Shown here piece by piece: positions 17,163 through 25,394 of a stretch of 64,000 bases of DNA. The notes below the pieces were generated by a model. That model worked only from the letters and a program-made list of their open reading frames with translations, made no database searches and had not been told where the DNA came from. This DNA is from Mesorhizobium sp. BR1-1-16. Its GTDB lineage: Bacteria > Pseudomonadota > Alphaproteobacteria > Rhizobiales > Kaistiaceae. The stretch is from assembly GCF_020165495.1 (NCBI RefSeq), contig NZ_JAIUIE010000002.1, positions 124,001-188,000 on the forward strand, in the 5' to 3' direction. Numbering within the stretch: position 1 is the first letter of the stretch; each line of letters begins with the position of its first letter. Made by a program: the position numbers and the translations under genes.

Positions 17163-18127
17163 CTGCCGATGCCCCTGACCGCAACCCGCCGCTCTTTCCC
17201 GCGATCGAGCCCTATGCCATCCATCGCCTGAAGGTTTCCGAACTGCACGAGGTCTATGTCGAGGAATGCGGCAATCCGCTCGGCAAGCCGGTGATCATGA
17301 TCCATGGCGGTCCGGGCGCCGGCTGCAGTCCGATGATGCGGCGCTGCCATGATCCCGAGGGTTACCGGATCATCCTGTTCGACCAGCGCGGCTGCGGGCG
17401 ATCCACCCCACATGCCGAATTGCGCGAAAACACGACCTGGGATCTCGTCGCCGACATGGAGCGCATCCGCAAGCATCTCGGCATCAACAGCTGGCAGCTC
17501 TTCGGTGGCTCATGGGGTTCGACCCTGGCGCTCGCCTATGCCGAGACTCATCCGGCGCGCGTCACCGAACTGCTCCTGCGCGGCATCTTCATGCTCCGCC
17601 GTAGCGAACTGCTCTGGTTCTATCAGGAAGGTGCATCCTGGCTGCTGCCGGAGGCGTTCGAGCCCTTCCGCAACGAGATCGCCGAGGCCGAGCGCCACGA
17701 CCTCATCGCCGCCTATTACCGCCGGCTGACCAGCAGCGACGAGGCCGCGCGGCTTTCGGCGGCACGGCAATGGAGCATGTGGGAGGGTGGCGCGCTGTCG
17801 CTGCTGCCGGATCCCGGCCGCGTCGCTGCCTTCGGCGATCCTCACTATGCCGTCGCCTTCGCGCGCATCGAAGCGCACTATTTCGTCAATCGCGGCTTCT
17901 TCGATCGCGATGACCAGTTGCTTGCGAATGCCGATCGCCTCCAGGGCATCCCCGGCGTGATCGTGCACGGCCGCTACGATCTCTGCACGCCGGTCGCCAA
18001 CGCGATCGATCTGCACCGAGCCTGGCCGGAAGCGGAATTGGTGATCGTGCCCGATGGCGGTCATGCGATGTCGGAGCCGGGCATTCTCGCCGCGCTCGTC
18101 GCCGCCACCGAGCGCTTCAAGGACTGA
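17159..18127 (+). CDS. pip: Prolyl iminopeptidase
   Basis: Alpha/beta-hydrolase (peptidase S33) that removes N-terminal proline from peptides in the cytoplasm. Seen: the oxyanion motif HGGPGAG (residues 49-55), the DQRGCGRS block (75-82), the nucleophile elbow GGSWGS with Ser118, the acid in HGRYDLCTP, and the catalytic His in GGHAMSEPG. Length 322 matches the family. The GTG start overlaps the stop of the SSF transporter gene, implying coupled translation. Uptake and proline-peptide use may be linked, although that is inference. Confidence 0.93.
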   Translation: MTADAPDRNPPLFPAIEPYAIHRLKVSELHEVYVEECGNPLGKPVIMIHGGPGAGCSPMMRRCHDPEGYRIILFDQRGCGRSTPHAELRENTTWDLVADMERIRKHLGINSWQLFGGSWGSTLALAYAETHPARVTELLLRGIFMLRRSELLWFYQEGASWLLPEAFEPFRNEIAEAERHDLIAAYYRRLTSSDEAARLSAARQWSMWEGGALSLLPDPGRVAAFGDPHYAVAFARIEAHYFVNRGFFDRDDQLLANADRLQGIPGVIVHGRYDLCTPVANAIDLHRAWPEAELVIVPDGGHAMSEPGILAALVAATERFKD

Positions 18128-18133
18128 CAGGCA

Positions 18134-18619
18134 TCACGGCTTCGCGGGCTCCGGAGCGTCGCCGCTCTTCATCTCGTGCATGAGGCCGAAGAAGCGGCGC
18201 ATCAGCTCGCTGCTGAAGCCGAGCGCGCGGTCGAAATCCGGATCGCCGCTCGTGACCGGTTCGATGCGGTCGTGCTCGATCGTCTCAAGGCGGGCGCTGA
18301 GGCGCCCGACCTCGGCCGAAAGCGTGTCGACGCGTGTCGCAAGCGCCTCAAGCCGTCCCGGTTCGCCGAGCACCGCCTCGGGTATCGCGGCGCAGCGCCA
18401 GGGCGCGTCGATCGCCTCCGATTCGCGCCGGCAATGCGAGACGGTCCCGGTCTCGGTATCGAGCCGCACGAATCCGCCATCGGCCGGGACCATCGTGTAG
18501 CGGCCGATCCGGGACGTGTCGGCCGCGACATCGGGCATCGCGGGCGCGGCGTCCTGCGCGGTCGCGACGGCGGGAATGACGAGCATCGCGGCGAGCGCGA
18601 GCATTGGCAATCGCTGCAT
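18134..18619 (-). CDS. Exported coiled-coil hypothetical protein
   Basis: A 161-residue protein with a Sec signal peptide (cleavage around ATAQ, residue 22). A short domain follows with RYTMVPADGGFVRLDTETGTVSHC-RR and a WRC motif, then a coiled-coil stretch of about 30 residues (ALATRVDTLSAEVGRLSARL). The pattern of one Cys in the TG-VS-C segment and one in WRC recurs in small rhizobial periplasmic proteins, but I do not know a function. It has an excellent SD (AAGGAGG). It is codirectional with the MerR gene just upstream (26 nt) and likely in its transcript. Confidence 0.65.
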   Translation of the reverse strand: MQRLPMLALAAMLVIPAVATAQDAAPAMPDVAADTSRIGRYTMVPADGGFVRLDTETGTVSHCRRESEAIDAPWRCAAIPEAVLGEPGRLEALATRVDTLSAEVGRLSARLETIEHDRIEPVTSGDPDFDRALGFSSELMRRFFGLMHEMKSGDAPEPAKP

Positions 18620-18645
18620 GAACCCTCCTTGAAGAGACGGGCGCG

Positions 18646-19104
18646 TCAGCTGCCGCTCGTCTCTTTCTGCCGGATCAGGCCGTTGACGACGCTGACGGTG
18701 CGCCGCAATTCCTCGATCGCCCGTTCGATGTCGATCTTCTGCCGCTCCAGAATGGCGATCTGCTCGTTGAACTTGCCGAGCGCCAGCCGCATCTGCGGAA
18801 CCTGGCCGTCCTTGAGATCATACAGATCAAGCATCGCCTTGATCTCGGTCAGCGAGAAGCCGACCTTCTTGCCCATCAATACCAGCTTCAGGCGGCCGCG
18901 GTCGCGACGCGAATAGATGCGGTTCGGACCTTCGCGCCGCGGGCTCAGCAGGCCCTTGTCCTCATAGAAACGCAACGTCCGCAGCGTGACGTCGAACTCG
19001 CGCGCGAGATCGCCGATCGTGAAGCTGGTCTGGCGGTTCCCGTCGGGAATGCCCGTACCGTCCACGTCGTCGCGCGCCATGTCCGCCAGCCGCGTCACGC
19101 TCAT
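18646..19104 (-). CDS. MerR family transcriptional regulator
   Basis: A 152-residue DNA-binding regulator. The winged-helix HTH starts at about residue 27 (FTIGDLAREFDVTLRTLRFYEDKGLLSP) and includes the R-G-NRIYSRRDRGRL wing. It is followed by a long dimerisation helix. There is no conserved cysteine cluster of metal sensors, so the signal is probably not a heavy metal. The C-terminal coiled coil (ILERQKIDIERAIEELRRTV) is typical. The exported coiled-coil gene lies 26 nt downstream and a 334-nt gap separates it from the divergent PodJ-like gene. Confidence 0.88.
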   Translation of the reverse strand: MSVTRLADMARDDVDGTGIPDGNRQTSFTIGDLAREFDVTLRTLRFYEDKGLLSPRREGPNRIYSRRDRGRLKLVLMGKKVGFSLTEIKAMLDLYDLKDGQVPQMRLALGKFNEQIAILERQKIDIERAIEELRRTVSVVNGLIRQKETSGS

Positions 19105-19288
19105 CGAGTCTCTTTCCTGCGAGTGCGCCGGATCGGCGCCCTTGCTCCAATTTCGTCATCGCATGGCGCCGTGGCAAGTCTTCGCGCCGGAGTCAATGTC
19201 CGGGACCTGCCATTGGCGCCAAAACAGCGCCGAGAGCGGACCGCGTCGTTAAGGGACCTTACCTGTCTCTCAACTTCGAAATGGATGA

Positions 19289-19304
19289 TTAACGCGTTGT
19301 TTAC
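19289..19304. promoter_or_regulatory. CtrA-type box upstream of the PodJ-like gene
   Basis: TTAA-N7-TTTAC, one mismatch from TTAA-N7-TTAAC. It lies in the 334-nt gap 19105-19438 about 135 nt before the PodJ-like start. A second, poorer TTAA-N6-TTACC copy lies about 40 nt further upstream. The rest of the gap shows no gene; the frame of the downstream gene is open from 19310 but has no start codon there. Confidence 0.4.
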
Positions 19305-19438
19305 CATGATTTGCCAATGCTCGGGCAAAGGCGATCAACCGCGTCGTCGCCGCGTCGGATCCCGGCATCGCCGCCTGGGCCGATGCGTGCCGATCCGATG
19401 ACGAGGCGCGTCGCCGCAGAGGCAGGCTCGGGGGTCGG

Positions 19439-22400
19439 GTGGCAATGATGACAGGCACGAGATCCGATTTCGGACCGGCGCGATCGGCGACGGCACAGCC
19501 CGTTTATTCGGCGGGCGATGCCGGCAGCGGCCGGCGCGGGCCGAGTTCGGAACGGATCGCGGCGCTGTCGGCGCTGGTCGAAAGCATCACGGAGCAGATC
19601 GACGCGATCGAAGGCGCCGCCCGTCGGGGCGCCGGTCAGCGCGCCGCCCCGCCGGTGCAGCCGCAGCGCGCGAATTTCGCGCGTCCGGAGCCGGTCGAGG
19701 ATGCGGTTCGCCCGGAACCGCCGCGCGCGGAGCCGTCGCGAAAGGAATATCCGCCGGTCGAAACGCCAAGTGTCGAGGGCGACCGCCTCGGCGAGATCGA
19801 AGCCCGCCTTGCCGCGATCGCCAGCCAGATGGCCGCCGCGCAGGCAGCCCCCGCCGCCGCGCCGCGTTCGGAGCCGCCGAGGGCCGAGACGTCACGGGCC
19901 GAACCACCACGCGTCGAGCCGCCCACCGTATTCCGCTCCGCCATTGCCGAAATCGCCGCGCGCCAGCAGGCGATCGATAGCGAGGCCGGCCGCCTTGCCC
20001 CCGTCGATTCGATCGCCATCGAGGATGCGATCACGGCGCTCCGGAACGATATCGCGACGCTCGGCCGCCGGATCGGCACCGAGGCCCGGCGCAGTGAAGA
20101 GATGGACAAGGCGCTGCGCGCCGATTTCGCGGCGCGCCTTGAGACGATGCCGCGCGAGGGCGCCGGGCTCTTTGACGAATTGCGCCAGCATCTCGCCGAT
20201 ATCCGGCAGGCAATCGATGCTTCGGCGCGCGAGACGACGCTTGCGTCGATCGAGTCGGGCTATGGCCATGTCATCGAGCGGCTCGACGACATCGTCCGCC
20301 GGGTGCCGGAGCGCGGCCGTGTCGAGCAGCTTGCCGACGAGGTCGGTCGTCTCGGCGGGCTCATCGATCGCGCCCAGCCGTTCCGTTCCATGGAAGGCGA
20401 ACTGGAAGATATCCGCAACGGCATCGCTTCGCTGGCCGCCGCCCGCGTCGACACCGGCGCCGAGCGCCAGATCACGGAACTGCGCCAGACGATCGAGCGG
20501 CTTGCGTCGATCCCGCGCGACAAGGTCGATCTGGCGCCGATCGAGCGCGAGCTCGCCGCCATCAGGCGCGAGGTCGATGGCTTCGCCAAGGGCACCGATC
20601 CGGTCCTGATGATCCGCCTGGAACAACAGGTCGCAGCCATTCATGGCATGCTCGAGGCTGTGGCCTCGCGCGGCGGCATCGGCGGCGAGGCGGCGCTCAG
20701 CCGGCTGGAGGAGCGCATCGACGCGCTGTCCGGGCGCTTCGACGCAATCGTCGAACTGCCGAGCCTCCATCCGGGTGCTGACACGTCAGTGGCCGCCATT
20801 GCTGCTATCGACAGCCTGCGCGGGGAAATCTCCGGCCTGCGCGACCATATCGTCGAGCGCGAGCCCGTTCGCTTCGATGCGATCGACCAGCAGATGCACG
20901 CACTGATGGAGCGGCTGGACGCCGCCACGCGGCGTGACGACAACCAGACGCTCGCCCAGCTCGAGGCGCAGGTTGCTTCGCTGGCCGAGAAGTTCTCGGG
21001 CGTGGCGCCGGGCGCCGATGCGCTCACGAAGGTCGAGGAAAATCTCGATCGGATGCAGTCGCTGCTTGGCGACACGCGCCGCGAGACCATCGAGGCCGCC
21101 CGCGACGCTGCGCGCTCGACGCTCAGCGAATTCGCCGGCCAGCTGCCGAGCTATCCCGACGAGGCGTTGATCCGGGCGCTGCGAGAAGACCTCCGCAATC
21201 TCCAGACGGCGGCGCTGCATTCCGACCGGCAGAATCACGACACGCTGGAAGCCGTGCACGATACGCTCGCGAAGGTCGTCGAGCGCATCACACAGCTCGA
21301 GGCCGATGAGCGCGGCCTGCAGCTCGATCCGGCCCCCCGCCGCTACGCCGAGCTGCCGGAGGACCATCGCCCGCTCGCGCCGGGATCCGGCAAGCCCGAT
21401 CTCACGCTGCGCTCCGAGTTCTTCCCCGCCGAAGACCCCCGCGAGGACGCCGCCGCCCGTCCCGGCGATCGCAAGGCCGACTTCATCGCCGCCGCCCGTC
21501 GCGCCGCGCAGGCCGCACAGGCGGAGACCGCCAGGGCCGGCAAGGCCGAGCGCAAGGCTGCGCTTGCCGCGCTGGAGGAAGGCGCCAGGGACGAGGCCGA
21601 GGCGCGTCCCGGCCCGCTCGCCCGCATCGGCCAGGTTTTCCGCTCGCGCCGCCGCCCGATCATGTTGGCGATCGCCGCCGTCGTGCTCGCGCTCGGCGCC
21701 GTCCAATATGGGCCCTCCATCGGAGAGCGCGTCGCGACGCTGACGGACGAGGGCTCCCTCGACCTGATGCCGACCGCATCGGTTCCGGCAAAGCCCGCCC
21801 GTCCGGCGGCCGCATCCGTCCCCGCTGCGGCGCCCGCCGCCACGGCTGCCGCGCCGGCCCCGGCGACGGATTCGTCGGCGCTCGCTGCCAAGCCGGACCT
21901 GGTGGCGCCTGCCGCGGACGCGGCGCTCGCCTTCGAGCCGGCCAGCGCCATGGCGAGCCCGATGAGCGCGATGCCGGCCGTTGCCGTCGTTCCGGCCGCC
22001 GAGCCGCCGCCAGCGCTCAATGTCGCCTTGGTGAAGCGCGACGCGAATGCCGGCGACGTGGCCGCCGCCTTCGAGCTCGGCAAGCAATATGCGGAAGGCC
22101 TCGGTGTCCGCCAGGATGTGCAGCTGGCCGCGCAGTGGTACGGCCGCGCGGCGAAGGGCGGCCTGGCGATCGCGCAGTATCGGCTTGGCAGCCTCTATGA
22201 GCGCGGCGAGGGCGTGAAGCGCGATCCGGCCGAGGCCGAGAACTGGTATCGGAAGGCCAGCGCGCAGGGCAATGCGCGCGCCGTGCACAATCTCGGCGTC
22301 ATGATCAGCGAAGGTGCGACGGGCGCGCCCGACTATACGGCCGCGGCGCAGCTGTTCATCGAAGCCGCCAATCTCGGCGTCGCCGACAGCCAGTATAATC

Positions 22401-22696
22401 TCGGCGTCCTCTATGCGCGCGGGCTCGGCCTCGGCGTCGATCTGGTCCAGTCCTACAAATGGTTCGCCCTCGCGGCGGCGCAGGGCGATACCGATGCCGG
22501 CAAGCGTCGCGACGAGGTCGCGAAGGCGCTGAAGCCGGGTGAGCTCGCCAGTGCGCGTGCCGCCGTGCAGGTCTTCGCCCCGCGGCCGCAGAACGCGGGC
22601 GCCAATAGCGAGCCGGTGCCAAAGGCGGAATGGATGCAGACGGCGTCGACCGTCGCGCCGCTGGCCGGGGCGAGCTTGACGAACGATAAGGGCTGA
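19439..22696 (+). CDS. PodJ-like polar localisation protein with Sel1 repeats
   Basis: A 1085-residue protein organised like alphaproteobacterial PodJ/PodJL. It has a low-complexity Pro/Arg/Glu-rich N-terminal region, long cytoplasmic coiled coil between about residues 150 and 640, a single membrane segment at about 740-760 (LAIAAVVLALGAVQYG), and an Ala/Pro-rich periplasmic linker. Four or so Sel1/TPR repeats follow (about 870-1045; GKQYAEGLGV, YGRAAKGG, GSLYERGEGV, WYRKASAQG). Caulobacter PodJ organises one cell pole; rhizobial homologues affect division and surface polysaccharide. The GTG at 19439 is followed by ATGs at 19445 and 19448, either of which may be used. Confidence 0.8.
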   Translation: MAMMTGTRSDFGPARSATAQPVYSAGDAGSGRRGPSSERIAALSALVESITEQIDAIEGAARRGAGQRAAPPVQPQRANFARPEPVEDAVRPEPPRAEPSRKEYPPVETPSVEGDRLGEIEARLAAIASQMAAAQAAPAAAPRSEPPRAETSRAEPPRVEPPTVFRSAIAEIAARQQAIDSEAGRLAPVDSIAIEDAITALRNDIATLGRRIGTEARRSEEMDKALRADFAARLETMPREGAGLFDELRQHLADIRQAIDASARETTLASIESGYGHVIERLDDIVRRVPERGRVEQLADEVGRLGGLIDRAQPFRSMEGELEDIRNGIASLAAARVDTGAERQITELRQTIERLASIPRDKVDLAPIERELAAIRREVDGFAKGTDPVLMIRLEQQVAAIHGMLEAVASRGGIGGEAALSRLEERIDALSGRFDAIVELPSLHPGADTSVAAIAAIDSLRGEISGLRDHIVEREPVRFDAIDQQMHALMERLDAATRRDDNQTLAQLEAQVASLAEKFSGVAPGADALTKVEENLDRMQSLLGDTRRETIEAARDAARSTLSEFAGQLPSYPDEALIRALREDLRNLQTAALHSDRQNHDTLEAVHDTLAKVVERITQLEADERGLQLDPAPRRYAELPEDHRPLAPGSGKPDLTLRSEFFPAEDPREDAAARPGDRKADFIAAARRAAQAAQAETARAGKAERKAALAALEEGARDEAEARPGPLARIGQVFRSRRRPIMLAIAAVVLALGAVQYGPSIGERVATLTDEGSLDLMPTASVPAKPARPAAASVPAAAPAATAAAPAPATDSSALAAKPDLVAPAADAALAFEPASAMASPMSAMPAVAVVPAAEPPPALNVALVKRDANAGDVAAAFELGKQYAEGLGVRQDVQLAAQWYGRAAKGGLAIAQYRLGSLYERGEGVKRDPAEAENWYRKASAQGNARAVHNLGVMISEGATGAPDYTAAAQLFIEAANLGVADSQYNLGVLYARGLGLGVDLVQSYKWFALAAAQGDTDAGKRRDEVAKALKPGELASARAAVQVFAPRPQNAGANSEPVPKAEWMQTASTVAPLAGASLTNDKG

Positions 22697-22735
22697 CCGA
22701 CGCCACTTTCGGCGGCGCCTGCGGAGACATCCAAT

Positions 22736-22760
22736 CGGACGGCCATCGATGGGCCGTTCG
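22736..22760 (+). terminator. Hairpin downstream of the PodJ-like gene
   Basis: Nine-position arms CGGACGGCC/GGCCGTTCG with one mismatch, closed by a 7-nt loop, 40 nt after the stop codon and just before the tauE-type promoter. No U-tract follows, so termination efficiency is uncertain. Confidence 0.35.
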
Positions 22761-22762
22761 CG

Positions 22763-22791
22763 TTGACAGGCGACGGGTCAGCTTGTTTATC
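22763..22791 (+). promoter_or_regulatory. Candidate sigma-70 promoter for the TauE/SafE gene
   Basis: TTGACA at 22763 and TTTATC at 22786 with an ideal 17-nt spacer, about 70 nt before the GTG start of the TauE/SafE gene. The -35 is perfect and the -10 matches 4 of 6. Confidence 0.5.
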
Positions 22792-22859
22792 GGGCGGAGC
22801 GGCGGTCCCGCCCTGAGAAGCCTCCCCCGGGCTTCCCGGACCGCCAGCGGTCAGGCGTC

Positions 22860-23789
22860 GTGCAGATCTATCTCCCCATCGCCGAACTGCCGGTCAACAT
22901 GTTCCTCATCTTCGGGATGGGGGCGGCCGTCGGCTTTCTGTCGGGGCTTTTCGGGGTCGGCGGCGGCTTCCTGCTGACGCCGCTGCTGATCTTTTCGGGC
23001 ATCTCGCCGGCGGTCGCGGTGGCCAGCACCACGGCGCAGGTCGTCGCCTCGTCGTTCTCGGCCTCGCTGACTTATTGGCGCCGCAAGCTGATCGACTTCA
23101 AGCTTGCCGGCGTGCTCGTCGTCGCCGGTATCGTCGGCTCGACGATCGGCGTCGGCATCTTCACGCTGCTGCGCCGCACCGGTCAGCTCGATCTCATCAT
23201 CTCCGTCTGCTACGTGACGTTTCTCGGCCTGGTCGGCGGGCTGATGCTCTGGGAATCGATCCGCTCGATCATCAACACGCGCCGTGGCCGCCCGGCGCCG
23301 CTGCGCCGGCCTGGCCAGCATGGCTGGATCCACGGCCTGCCGTTCAAGATGCGCTTCAAGCGCTCCAAGCTCTATGTCAGCATCGTCCCGATCTTGGCGA
23401 TCGGGATCGGGATCGGCATTCTCGGCTCGATGCTCGGCATCGGCGGCGGCTTCATCCTGGTGCCGGCGCTGATCTATATCCTGCGCGTGCCGACCAGCAT
23501 CGTCGTCGGCACCTCGCTGATCCAGATGATCGGCACGATGGCGGTGGCGACGCTGCTGCAGTCCGGCAACAATCACTCCGTCGATGGCGTTCTGGCGCTG
23601 ATCCTGATGGTCGGCGGCGTCATCGGCGCGCAGTTCGGCGCGCGGCTCGGCGCCCGCGTCGGCGGCGAACAGCTTCGCGCCATGCTGGCGCTGCTGGTCC
23701 TCGCGGTCGGCATCCGCTTCCTCGTCAATCTCGTATCGACCCCGGACGAACTCTTTTCTCTGGCCACGCTCGCCGGGGATGCCAGGTGA
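22860..23789 (+). CDS. TauE/SafE family sulfite/organosulfur exporter-like membrane protein
   Basis: A 309-residue polytopic protein. It shows the two pseudo-symmetric glycine-rich blocks of the family (GFLSGLFGVGGGFLLTPLLI, about residues 25-45, and GSMLGIGGGFILVPALIY, about 196-213), with around eight membrane helices. TauE/SafE proteins export sulfite, sulfoacetate or related anions; the substrate here is not known. The stop codon overlaps the GTG of the next gene (TIGR02186), an arrangement common in alphaproteobacteria and suggestive of a joint function. Confidence 0.88.
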   Translation: MQIYLPIAELPVNMFLIFGMGAAVGFLSGLFGVGGGFLLTPLLIFSGISPAVAVASTTAQVVASSFSASLTYWRRKLIDFKLAGVLVVAGIVGSTIGVGIFTLLRRTGQLDLIISVCYVTFLGLVGGLMLWESIRSIINTRRGRPAPLRRPGQHGWIHGLPFKMRFKRSKLYVSIVPILAIGIGIGILGSMLGIGGGFILVPALIYILRVPTSIVVGTSLIQMIGTMAVATLLQSGNNHSVDGVLALILMVGGVIGAQFGARLGARVGGEQLRAMLALLVLAVGIRFLVNLVSTPDELFSLATLAGDAR

Positions 23790-24556
23790 ACGCGGTCGGC
23801 CGTTTCGCCCTGCTGGCGGGCATGACGCTGCTGGCGCTCCGGCCCGCGGCCGCCGAGCAACTGGTCGTCGCGCTCTCGACCGACAATGTGAAGATCTCGT
23901 CGAGCTTCACCGGCACCGGCGTCACGGTGTTCGGGGCGATCGAGCGCGATGCGGGGACCATCTCGCGTGGCGGCGTCTATGATGTCGTGGTGGTGGTGCG
24001 CGGCCCGGACGAGACGCTGGTCACGCGCCGCAAGGAGCGCGTCGCCGGCATCTGGCTCAACCGGGATGCCCGCACCTATCTCGACATGCCATCCTTCTAT
24101 GCGGTGCATTCCTCGCGGCCGCTCGACGAGATCGCGCCGAAGGAAGCGTTGATGCGTTACCAGATCGGCTTCGATAACCTCACCTTCCGCGCGCGGGAGG
24201 GACGGCCTCAGCCCGGCGACGAGGTATTCAGCGAGGCCTTCGTGCGGCTGAAGCGCGAGGCCGGGCTCTACCGGGATGCGCCTTACGGCGTGACATTCCC
24301 CGGCGCGTCGGTGTTCCAGACAACGGTCGACATCCCGGCCAATGTGCCGGTCGGCACCTATCGCGTCTCGGTCTTCCTGTTCCGCGACAATGCCATGCTG
24401 GCTGCCAGCAACGCGGCCTTCGGCATCGCCAAGACCGGCTTCGAGCAGTTCACCTTCGATCTCGCCCGCCGCAATGGCTATTTTTATGGCCTGATCTGCA
24501 TCGCGCTGGCGCTCGTGACCGGCTGGCTCGCCGGCGTACTCTTCCGCCGCGACTGA
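23786..24556 (+). CDS. TIGR02186 family membrane-anchored exported protein
   Basis: A 256-residue protein with an N-terminal signal peptide (cleavage near AAAE, residue 25) and a large beta-rich periplasmic part. The latter starts LVVALSTDNVKISSSFTGTGVTVFGAIE and contains VVVVVRGP and RYQIGFDNL. One C-terminal membrane anchor (GLICIALALVTGWLAGVLF) is followed by RRD. This is the TIGR02186 (Alph_Pro_TM) pattern, an uncharacterised family usually found beside TauE/SafE genes, as here (4-nt GTGA overlap). It may be a periplasmic accessory subunit of that exporter; that is inference. Confidence 0.85.
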   Translation: MNAVGRFALLAGMTLLALRPAAAEQLVVALSTDNVKISSSFTGTGVTVFGAIERDAGTISRGGVYDVVVVVRGPDETLVTRRKERVAGIWLNRDARTYLDMPSFYAVHSSRPLDEIAPKEALMRYQIGFDNLTFRAREGRPQPGDEVFSEAFVRLKREAGLYRDAPYGVTFPGASVFQTTVDIPANVPVGTYRVSVFLFRDNAMLAASNAAFGIAKTGFEQFTFDLARRNGYFYGLICIALALVTGWLAGVLFRRD

Positions 24557-24560
24557 TCGA

Positions 24561-24833
24561 TCAGGCTTTGCCGCGGCCGAGATTGAGCAGGCGGATGACG
24601 ATCCAGACCGGGATGACGATCACGGCGCCGAGCAGGAAATAGTTCCAGATCCAGCCAATGGCGCCGAAGCCCATGTTCCAGATGCGCCGCACGAAGGCTT
24701 CGAGCCGGGCCAGGATGTCATAGGGCGAGATGCCGAGCGCCGACAGCACGATGCCGACGACGAGCGACAGGACGATGAGGCGCAGCAGCACCTGTGCGGG
24801 CGAGCCGCCCATGAAGCGTTGTAGGCCGTTCAT
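24561..24833 (-). CDS. Small integral membrane protein (DUF6460-like)
   Basis: A 90-residue protein with two hydrophobic segments (RLIVLSLVVGIVLSALGI and YFLLGAVIVIPVWIVIRLL) and a Trp-rich middle (IWNMGFGAIGWIWN). It resembles the short DUF6460 membrane proteins of Hyphomicrobiales, an assignment from memory of the pattern. The ATG at 24833 begins the conserved MNGLQRF segment. It is convergent with the TIGR02186 gene (4-nt gap). Function unknown. Confidence 0.65.
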   Translation of the reverse strand: MNGLQRFMGGSPAQVLLRLIVLSLVVGIVLSALGISPYDILARLEAFVRRIWNMGFGAIGWIWNYFLLGAVIVIPVWIVIRLLNLGRGKA

Positions 24834-24864
24834 CACTGTCTCCGCGCGCCCGAATCGCTCCCGA

Positions 24865-25362
24865 TCATAGCGCGAGCCGATAAAACTTGCTGTCGACGGC
24901 AAGGCGCGGAAACGCCGCGGGCAGGTCTTCGGGCGCGATCTCGGCGAAGCCGTTCTTCTCGTAGAAGCGGTGTGCGGCAAGAAAGCGATCCGTCGTGCCG
25001 AGGACGATGCGGCGCAGGCCCTGCTGGCGTGCATGCGCAACCAGATGGTCGAGCAGTCGCCGCGCCGTCCCGTCACCGCGATGGGCGGCGGCGACGAACA
25101 TTTTGCGCAGGGCTGCGTCGCCCTCGCCGATATCGTAGAGCCCGATCGTGCCGGCGACGCCGCCAGGCCCGATCGCCACCCAGAAGCCGCCGGCACCGCG
25201 CTGATAGAAGGCAGGGATATCGCGGAGATCAGGCTGTTCCTCATAGGTGATCGTGATGCCGAATTCCTCCCGCTGGATCGGTACGATGAGCCGCGCGACA
25301 CTTTCTGCGTCGCCGGGCATGAAGGGACGGATCGCGGTCGGGTTGGCGCTGGATGCGTTCAT
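24865..25362 (-). CDS. GNAT family N-acetyltransferase
   Basis: A 165-residue single-domain acetyl-CoA-dependent acyltransferase. The acetyl-CoA loop is seen as AAAHRGDGTARRLLDHLV (about residues 94-111, the Q/R-x-x-G-x-G/A signature as HRGDGTA). The C-terminal strand FYEKNGFAEI follows. These enzymes modify small amines or protein N-termini; the substrate cannot be told. It lies 32 nt downstream of the DNA ligase gene on the same strand, so it may be part of the ligase transcript. The ATG at 25362 fits the domain start. Confidence 0.85.
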   Translation of the reverse strand: MNASSANPTAIRPFMPGDAESVARLIVPIQREEFGITITYEEQPDLRDIPAFYQRGAGGFWVAIGPGGVAGTIGLYDIGEGDAALRKMFVAAAHRGDGTARRLLDHLVAHARQQGLRRIVLGTTDRFLAAHRFYEKNGFAEIAPEDLPAAFPRLAVDSKFYRLAL

Positions 25363-25394
25363 CGCAAACTTGGTGCCCGCCGGTCCATCGCTTG

